A stretch of 20,235 nt of DNA, from contig JAKCWW010000026.1 of assembly GCA_026260175.1 (NCBI GenBank), positions 206,263 to 226,497 of the forward strand. Reading direction: 5' to 3'. Each line of letters begins with the position of its first letter. The first letter of the stretch is position 1. The translations under genes were made by a program, and so were the position numbers. Origin of the DNA: Reticulitermes lucifugus. Its lineage: Eukaryota; Arthropoda; Insecta; Blattodea; Rhinotermitidae. Below, piece after piece: positions 19,548 to 20,235 of this stretch. Under the pieces are notes generated by a model, which worked only from the letters and a program-made list of their open reading frames with translations, was not told the origin of the DNA and made no database searches.

Positions 19548-19635
19548 CAGATTGACGGTTCTAACAAGAGACCCACATTGAAGATGTGTGTGTGCAGTGC
19601 ACACACACATCTTCAAACCTGTGCAAGATCGTACT
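19548..19635 (-). pseudogene. LINE C-terminal fragment I, interrupted by a hairpin
   Basis: On the minus strand, gatcttgcacagg (19630-19618) matches the coding sequence for DLAQ. After the hairpin 19578-19616, 19580-19548 reads QCGSLVRTVNL, matching QWRALVNTVMNL with one missing codon. The two halves are in family order and separated by about 30 extra bases, which are the hairpin itself. The match is short, so chance similarity of one half cannot be excluded. The two halves together make it more convincing. Confidence 0.45.
19578..19616. repeat. perfect 18-bp hairpin with 3-base loop
   Basis: ttgaagatgtgtgtgtgc (19578-19595) is the exact reverse complement of 19599-19616, with loop agt. The inner part is (TG)5/(CA)5. 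It is the most perfect short palindrome in the window, and transcripts of either strand would fold into a 39-nt stem-loop. Confidence 0.95.
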
Positions 19636-20160
19636 TTAACTCAGCGATAGGCTCAGTGCCTTGATATCGTCTGAAATTTTTGAAATTGTACCCGCGAGAG
19701 TCTGTCCCCTTCGCCCTGTAACTATTATTATACAAGGGAAAGAAAAAAATATGAGAAAAAATAAATCCAGCAGCCGACCATTTCTGTTGCATATCCCCGA
19801 GTCATGACATGCAAAATGGTTCTGTACGTGTACAGCGGGCTGCCTACCTAAAGTGTCAAGGATTTCTACTTAAATCGATTAGGTACTGTGCGTTGAAAGG
19901 TCTTAGAGAAAAACGTTTTTTGCTACCTTCATATATATGTCCGTGTTTTACAGAAACCTAGCCACGTATGAGCGTATAATATGCTGAACCACGTTTTGAA
20001 TTTCTAAACGTTGAAGAGGTTTGAAATTTAAAAGTAGCGTATATCCATTCTTCATATTTTCTAATGTCGCTGCAGTGTTCTATAATGTATACTCTGATCT
20101 TACAGGTACAATATCTGTATATTGGTTTTCCTTTAGGAAAGAATTCCAAAATTTGGGTCT
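19636..20160. other. anonymous sequence
   Basis: No gene supported. The minus-strand frame 20149-19958 (63 codons) has no recognisable motif. A run of A-rich sequence lies at 19738-19765. Confidence 0.5.
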
Positions 20161-20173
20161 TTTAATGATAATG

Positions 20174-20235
20174 GTGCCGATCCCAGTGACCGTGCGGTCT
20201 AAGGCGTGGGTCTTCGGCCGCTCGCTTACTAGGAT
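20174..20235 (+). mobile_element. tRNA-derived SINE head, cut by the window edge
   Basis: gccgatcccagtgaccgtgc then ggtctaaggcgtgggtcttc resembles the 5' half of a tRNA-derived SINE. tgaccgtgcggtctaaggcg is close to the A-box consensus (TRGYNNARNNGG) and to the 'GTGCGGTCTAAGGCG' head of insect SINEs. The B box would lie beyond the right edge, so this is a partial call. It faces the opposite way from the SINE at 14271-14435. Confidence 0.5.

Noticed and set aside
1..20235. CRISPR array, bacterial operon, phage or plasmid features
   Set aside because: No regularly spaced direct repeats, no closely packed long frames and no ribosome-binding-site architecture; the sequence is eukaryotic repeat-rich DNA.

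Overview
The window looks like repeat-dominated, AT-rich (roughly one third G+C by eye) nuclear DNA of an insect. I found no bacterial gene, operon, rRNA, complete tRNA or CRISPR array. The best taxonomic hint is a family of decayed non-LTR retrotransposon (LINE) tails. Their conserved end pattern is '...GRPRRRWEDNIK-DL...DWI-LAQDR--WRALVN-VMNLRVP', which I know from cockroach and termite (Blattodea) gene predictions. tRNA-derived SINE pieces and many short ATT, TTAA, TA and TCTG repeats fit the same picture. The Blattodea assignment is inference from recalled family patterns, not a database result.

Layout. Position 1-69 is the end of a LINE reading frame. 70-2260 is anonymous. 2268-2453 is a small inverted-repeat structure with a perfect 16-bp hairpin. 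4640-4859 is a LINE tail on the minus strand. 5640-6020 is a CpG-rich block followed by a possible terminal exon (6019-6249, AATAAA at 6277). 6766-6962 is a long palindrome with a hammerhead-ribozyme-like motif on each strand. 7945-8246, 9935-10150, 11905-12075, 12796-13123, 16163-16573, 18180-18500 and 19548-19635 are further LINE tails. A SINE lies at 14271-14435 (minus) and another begins at the right edge. Microsatellites sit at 8851-8882, 9349-9391, 9868-9892, 10826-10872, 11493-11515 and 11794-11847.

No intact protein-coding gene can be supported. Nine LINE remnants keep only about the last 140 codons or less, at very different degrees of decay, so this is an old insertion graveyard rather than a gene cluster. 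The most interesting object is the head-to-head pair of hammerhead-like motifs at 6813-6857 (minus) and 6871-6915 (plus). They form the arms of a hairpin with 95-base arms and a 7-base loop. Type I hammerheads with a minimal stem III are known from the terminal repeats of Penelope-like retroelements, and this is probably an inverted solo remnant of such an element.
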